A DNA stretch of 64,000 bases, from positions 62,001 through 126,000 of the forward strand of contig CAKUIF010000005.1 of NCBI GenBank assembly GCA_934660915.1, given 5' to 3'. The notes beneath the pieces are model-generated. The model had not been told where the DNA came from. It worked only from the letters and a program-made list of their open reading frames with translations, and ran no database searches. This DNA comes from an uncultured Olsenella sp. (lineage in GTDB: Bacteria > Actinomycetota > Coriobacteriia > Coriobacteriales > Atopobiaceae). Each line of letters opens with the position of its first letter. Within the stretch, counting starts at the first letter, position 1. Shown here piece after piece: positions 59,992 through 64,000 of this stretch. The position numbers and the translations under genes are program-made.

Positions 59992-62900
59992 TTGTATCTG
60001 AAGTCGCTCACACTCAAGGGTTTCAAGTCCTTCGCGGACAAGACCCAGATGGTCTTTGACCCCGGTCTCAACGTGGTCGTGGGCCCCAACGGCTCCGGCA
60101 AGTCGAACGTGTCGGACGCCATCTTGTGGGTCTTGGGCGAGCAGAGCGCAAAGATGCTGCGCGGCCAGGCCATGGAGGACGTGATCTTCTCGGGCTCCTC
60201 CGCCCGCGGCGCGGTGGGCTTGGCCGAGGTCACGCTCGTGCTCGACAACACCGACCACACGTTGCCCATCGACTTCACCGAGGTCGCCGTCACGCGCCGG
60301 ATGTACCGCTCCGGCGAGTCCGAGTACCTCATCAACAACGCACCGTCCCGCCTGCGCGACGTGCAGGACATCCTGCACGACTCGGGCCTCGGCAAGGACA
60401 CCCACTCCATCATCAGCCAGGGCAAGCTCGACTCCGTGCTCTCCAGCCGCCCCGAGGAGCGCCGCGGCCTCATCGAGGAGGCCGCCGACATCTCCAAGCA
60501 CCGCCGGCGCAAGGAGCGCTCCATGCGCAAGCTCGCGAGCATGGACGAGAACCTCGCCCGCGCCAAGGTGGTCTCGCGCGAGATCTCCCGCCAGCTGAAG
60601 CCCCTCGAGCGCCAGGTCGACAAGGCCAAGCGCGCTCACGACCTGCAGGGGCGCCTCCAGGAGCTCACCGTGCAGCTCGCGGTGGACGACCTGCGCCGCC
60701 TGCAGGAGCAGTACACGCGCCTCGCCGCCCGCGCGCACGAGGCCGACGCCGCCGTCGAGCTCGCCCAGTACCGCCACGACGAGAAGCGCGCCGAGCTCGA
60801 GAAGCTCCAGAGCCTCCTCGAGCAGAAGGGCCTGTTTGTGGGCGACCTCGGCGAGCAGCGCCGACGCCTGCAGGACACCCTCGGCCGCATGGAGTCCGAC
60901 ATGCGCCTGCTCGAGGAGAAGGGCAAGAACATGGTGTCGCGCCTCTCCGAGATGCGCACCCAGCTTGCCACCATGGGCCGCCAGCGCACCGAGGCCGCGG
61001 GCGAGCACGAGCGACTGCTCGGCGAGCTCTCCGACCTCGGCGTCCGCGAGCGCGAGCTTCGCGTCTCCGTCGACGAGCTGCAGGAGGAGTCGCGCGAGTG
61101 CGCCCGCGCCCGCAAGGACCTCGAGGCCGAGGTATCCCGCCTGACGTCTGCCGAGCGCCAGGCGCGCTCGCTCGCCGACCGCGAGACGCTCGCCTATGCC
61201 AAGCTCGAGGACCAGATCGGCAACTCCGAGGTCGAGGACGAGATGTTCGCCGATCGCCTGGCCCAGCTCGCCGACACCATCGCCAACTCCGAGGCGGCCA
61301 TGGAAGAGCGCGCCTCGCGCGAGTCCAGGCTCAAGTCCGGCCTTGAGGACGCCCGCGCCCGCGTGGCCGAGCTCGCCGACGACGTCAACGTAAAGAACAA
61401 CGAGCTCGCCGCCGCCCGCCGCGCCGAGAAGGACGCCCGCGCCGCCGTCTCGTCCGCCGAGGCGACGCTCGAGGCGCTGCGCTCCGTCGACGCGCAGGTC
61501 GAGAAGGCGAGCCCGCTCGCCGCCAAGCTCGCCGCCGGCAAGGAGGCCGAGGGGCGCGTGGAGTGCCGCCTGGCCGACCTCATCGACGCCGAGCCCGAGA
61601 TCGAGGGCCTTGTCGAGAAGTTCCTGGGCGACGACCTCGCCGCGCTCGTCGTCGCCGACGCGCAGGACGCCGCGACCCTGGCCGCCGCGGGCGCCGCGCT
61701 CACGGGCGTCGAGGGCCGGGCCACGGTGCTCTCGCGCGACGTCGCCCGCGCCGCCCAGGCAGCCGCCGACGCCCCCGGCGAGCCGCTCGTCTCGCGCCTT
61801 CGTGTGGGCGACGAGGCCCGTGGGCTGCTCGAGGCGCTTTTGGGCGACGTGAGGCTCGTGGACGACGCCCGCGCCGCCGTCTGCGCCCACGCGAAGGCGC
61901 CTGCGTTCACCTACGTCTCTCCCGACGGCGTGTGCGTGCTGCCCGACGGTCGCGCGCATGTGGGCAGCGTGCCCTCGAGCGAGTCGGGCGCCCTCGAGCG
62001 CAAGCGAAGGATCCGAGCGCTCGCAGAGGAGGCCCCGCGCCTCAAGGAGTCGCTCGAGTCCGCCAGCGCGAGCGTGGCCGAGCTCGAGGCCGCCATCCAG
62101 GCCGCGCGCGAGGAGCACGCCCAGGCCAAGGGCGAGGTTGCCCGCCTGCAAGCTGAGCTCACCTCCGCCGCCTCCGAGCGCGGCCGCCTCGAGAGCCAGC
62201 ACGCGGGCGCCCTCTCGGAGCGCGCCCAGGTGACCCAGCGCCGCGAAGCGGCCCAGCAGAAGGCCGCCGAGGCGCGCAGGCACATCGAGGAGCACCGCGC
62301 CGCGGCAAAGAAGGCGACCGCCGAGGCCGACTCGCTCGCCTCCGAGCTCAAGCAGAAGCAGGAGGACCACGAGAAGGCGGCCCGCGAGTCCGGTCGCGCC
62401 AACCGCGAGCTCTCCGAGGCCCGTCTCGAGCTCGCCATGGCAACCGAGCGCCGCAGCAACGCCTCCGCCCGCGAGCGTGAGTGCGGCGCGCGCGTCGCCG
62501 ACCTCGAGCGCCGCATCAAGGCCACCGAGGACTCGTCGCGCGCCCTCGACATCGTGCGCCTGCGCGTGGACCCGCTCCACGACCGCTACGACGCGGTGCA
62601 CGAGCGCGCCCTCGAGTGGGCGGCGCGCCTCAAGGACCGCGCTTCTCTTGCCGAGGCCGATTCCGACTCGCTCAAGCGGACGATCGGCGACGCCAAGGAG
62701 GCCGTGAACGCCGCCTCGGCCGCCCTCGAGTCCGCCAAGACCTCCGTCAACGAGGTCAAGGTCGACATGGGCCGCCTCGAGGTTCAGGTCGAGGGCGCCA
62801 TCAACGCCATCACCGCCACGGGCGCCGTGCTCGACGAGGCGCTGCGCGTCCCCGAGCCCGAGGACCGCGACGCCGCCGAGCGCGAGGTCGCGAGCCTGCG

Positions 62901-63537
62901 CTCGCAGATCGAGGGCATCGGCCCCGTCAATGAGGTCGCCATGGACGAGTACCTGCGCCTGAAGGAGCGCGCCGACTACATCGGCGAGCAGGTGGCAGAC
63001 CTCGAGAGCGCCCGCAGCTCCCTGAAGAAGATCAACGCGGCCATCGACCGCAAGATGAAGAACCAGTTCCTCCTCGTCTTCGACAAGGTCAACGAGAACT
63101 TCTCCGAGATCTTCTCGCTTCTGTTCCCGGGTGGCCAGGCCCACATCGAGATGACCGACCCCGAGAACCTCTCGGAGACGGGCATCGAGGTCGTGGCCCA
63201 GCCGCGCGGCAAGCGCCTGACCAAGATGATGCTCATGAGCGGCGGCGAGAAGTCCCTCACCGCGCTTGCGCTTCTCTTCGCGGTCTACAAGGTGCGCACC
63301 GTCCCGTTCTATGTGTTCGACGAGGTCGAGGCTGCGCTCGACGACTCGAACCTCTCCAAGCTCCTCGACGCGATCGAGGCGCTCAAGGAGTCGACCCAGC
63401 TCATCGTGATCTCGCACCAGCGCCGCACGATGGAGCAGGCCGACGTTCTCTACGGCGTGAGCATGCAGGCCGACGGCGTGAGCCACGTGGTCTCCCAACG
63501 GCTCGACAGGACAACCGGAAAGGTGGTTGATGCATAA
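59992..63537 (+). CDS. smc: Chromosome segregation protein SMC
   Basis: The 1181-residue protein has head motifs at both ends. Walker A is VGPNGSGKSNVSDAILWVLG at the N-terminus; the signature LMSGGEKSLTALALLFAVYK and Walker B FYVFDEVEAALDDSNL are at the C-terminus. Between them are two long coiled-coil arms and a hinge domain at about 500-640 (LADLIDAEPEIEGLVEKFLG onward). It organises the chromosome with ScpA/ScpB, not encoded here. The start is TTG, with GAAAGG upstream. Confidence 0.97.
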   Translation: MYLKSLTLKGFKSFADKTQMVFDPGLNVVVGPNGSGKSNVSDAILWVLGEQSAKMLRGQAMEDVIFSGSSARGAVGLAEVTLVLDNTDHTLPIDFTEVAVTRRMYRSGESEYLINNAPSRLRDVQDILHDSGLGKDTHSIISQGKLDSVLSSRPEERRGLIEEAADISKHRRRKERSMRKLASMDENLARAKVVSREISRQLKPLERQVDKAKRAHDLQGRLQELTVQLAVDDLRRLQEQYTRLAARAHEADAAVELAQYRHDEKRAELEKLQSLLEQKGLFVGDLGEQRRRLQDTLGRMESDMRLLEEKGKNMVSRLSEMRTQLATMGRQRTEAAGEHERLLGELSDLGVRERELRVSVDELQEESRECARARKDLEAEVSRLTSAERQARSLADRETLAYAKLEDQIGNSEVEDEMFADRLAQLADTIANSEAAMEERASRESRLKSGLEDARARVAELADDVNVKNNELAAARRAEKDARAAVSSAEATLEALRSVDAQVEKASPLAAKLAAGKEAEGRVECRLADLIDAEPEIEGLVEKFLGDDLAALVVADAQDAATLAAAGAALTGVEGRATVLSRDVARAAQAAADAPGEPLVSRLRVGDEARGLLEALLGDVRLVDDARAAVCAHAKAPAFTYVSPDGVCVLPDGRAHVGSVPSSESGALERKRRIRALAEEAPRLKESLESASASVAELEAAIQAAREEHAQAKGEVARLQAELTSAASERGRLESQHAGALSERAQVTQRREAAQQKAAEARRHIEEHRAAAKKATAEADSLASELKQKQEDHEKAARESGRANRELSEARLELAMATERRSNASARERECGARVADLERRIKATEDSSRALDIVRLRVDPLHDRYDAVHERALEWAARLKDRASLAEADSDSLKRTIGDAKEAVNAASAALESAKTSVNEVKVDMGRLEVQVEGAINAITATGAVLDEALRVPEPEDRDAAEREVASLRSQIEGIGPVNEVAMDEYLRLKERADYIGEQVADLESARSSLKKINAAIDRKMKNQFLLVFDKVNENFSEIFSLLFPGGQAHIEMTDPENLSETGIEVVAQPRGKRLTKMMLMSGGEKSLTALALLFAVYKVRTVPFYVFDEVEAALDDSNLSKLLDAIEALKESTQLIVISHQRRTMEQADVLYGVSMQADGVSHVVSQRLDRTTGKVVDA

Positions 63538-64000
63538 GTGGGTTTCTTCGATACCCTAAAGCGCGGCCTCGAACGCTCCCGTGAGGCGCTCAACGAGGTC
63601 TTCTACTTCGGCGGCGAGGTCGACGAGGACTTCTGGGAGGACCTCGAGGACCGGCTCGTCATGGGCGACATGGGCGGCGAGGTCGCCATGCGCGTCACCG
63701 ACGACCTGCGCGACCTCGCGGCGCGCAAGAACCTCACCCGCGCCGACCAGCTCAAGGGCGCCCTCGCCGAGCGCCTTGCCGCGGAGTTCTGCGCGGCGGA
63801 GCGCGATCCCTTCGAGGACACCCCCTCCTGCGTGCTCTTCGTCGGCATCAACGGCGCCGGCAAGACCACGACCGTGGGCAAGCTCGCCGGGCGAGCCGTC
63901 TCGGAGGGCAAGAAGGTCGTCATCGGCGGCGCCGACACCTTCCGCGCCGCAGCGATCGAGCAGCTCCAGGTGTGGGGCGAGCGCGCCGGCGTCGACGTGA
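63538..64000 (+). CDS. ftsY: Signal recognition particle receptor FtsY, N-terminal part
   Basis: It starts with GTG immediately after the smc stop, and 154 codons are visible before the window ends. The NG domain begins almost at once: VGFFDTLKRGLERSREAL, then the GTPase G1 motif VGINGAGKTTTVGKLAG and the ADTFRAAAIEQLQ motif. The long acidic A domain of enterobacterial FtsY is absent, as in many Gram-positive bacteria. It receives SRP-ribosome complexes at the membrane. Confidence 0.94.
   Translation, partial: MGFFDTLKRGLERSREALNEVFYFGGEVDEDFWEDLEDRLVMGDMGGEVAMRVTDDLRDLAARKNLTRADQLKGALAERLAAEFCAAERDPFEDTPSCVLFVGINGAGKTTTVGKLAGRAVSEGKKVVIGGADTFRAAAIEQLQVWGERAGVDV

Overview
The window is GC-rich, densely coded bacterial DNA. 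It most resembles a saccharolytic and peptide-fermenting member of the Coriobacteriia (Collinsella/Olsenella-like Actinomycetota). This placement is inference from gene content and style: twin-arginine lipoprotein peptide-binding proteins, an EIIA(Glc) protein next to glycerol dehydrogenase, indolepyruvate oxidoreductase, a C69 dipeptidase, many TTG starts behind GAAAGGA-type ribosome sites, and the rpmB-gls24-fakA-recG-rsmD-coaD / rpmF-plsX-acpP-rnc-smc-ftsY order. No rRNA, tRNA, insertion sequence, prophage or CRISPR locus was found.

Layout. 1-3635 (minus) holds an acyl-CoA ligase with iorA and iorB (partial), an arylpyruvate-oxidising unit. 4079-5164 is a DUF2804 protein. 5223-9986 is a Bce-type peptide-sensing and detoxification module: response regulator, short histidine kinase, ABC ATPase and FtsX-like permease. 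10128-11884 holds EIIA and gldA. 12096-13219 (minus) holds a small unknown protein and a Gph-like HAD phosphatase. 13391-22938 holds aspS, a heterodimeric ABC exporter, nadK, recN, a microbial PARG-like protein and a membrane-anchored HMA protein. After a minus-strand HAD gene, rpsA (24269) precedes a peptide-uptake locus with two near-identical binding proteins, dppBCDF, a peptidase T and an M42 aminopeptidase (25814-36273). 36387-42350 holds small membrane proteins, a hemolysin III, a C69 dipeptidase, a DAHP synthase and an M20 deacylase. 42494-46579 is a MarR regulator with a second heterodimeric ABC exporter. 46856-50248 holds a zinc-ribbon membrane protein, an FmdB protein and a HAD-thiamine pyrophosphokinase fusion. 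From 50538 to the end lies the conserved housekeeping block from rpmB to ftsY (partial).

Together the genes describe an organism that imports peptides (DppABCDF), hydrolyses them (PepT, M42, C69, M20), oxidises aromatic 2-oxo acids through ferredoxin (IorAB), and disposes of glycerol and sugars through PTS-linked enzymes.

The most unusual material is intergenic. Four loci (22994-23236, 36872-37011, 46603-46815, 48112-48405) carry arrays of a 23-24 bp unit, GCTAAGRA-N6/7-GTYCCAGC or a variant. The units run in one orientation and then invert, with start-to-start distances of mainly 31, 34 and 41-42 bp. Two loci 25 kb apart share the same 41-42-34-31 series. All four lie beside genes for small Cys-rich, metal-binding proteins, most of them membrane-anchored. 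Other structured non-coding elements are a terminator hairpin inside the gldA leader, a hairpin that buries the ribosome site of the response regulator, three mutually exclusive helices ahead of the BceA-like gene, and two large branched inverted repeats at 33721-33826 and 38275-38402.
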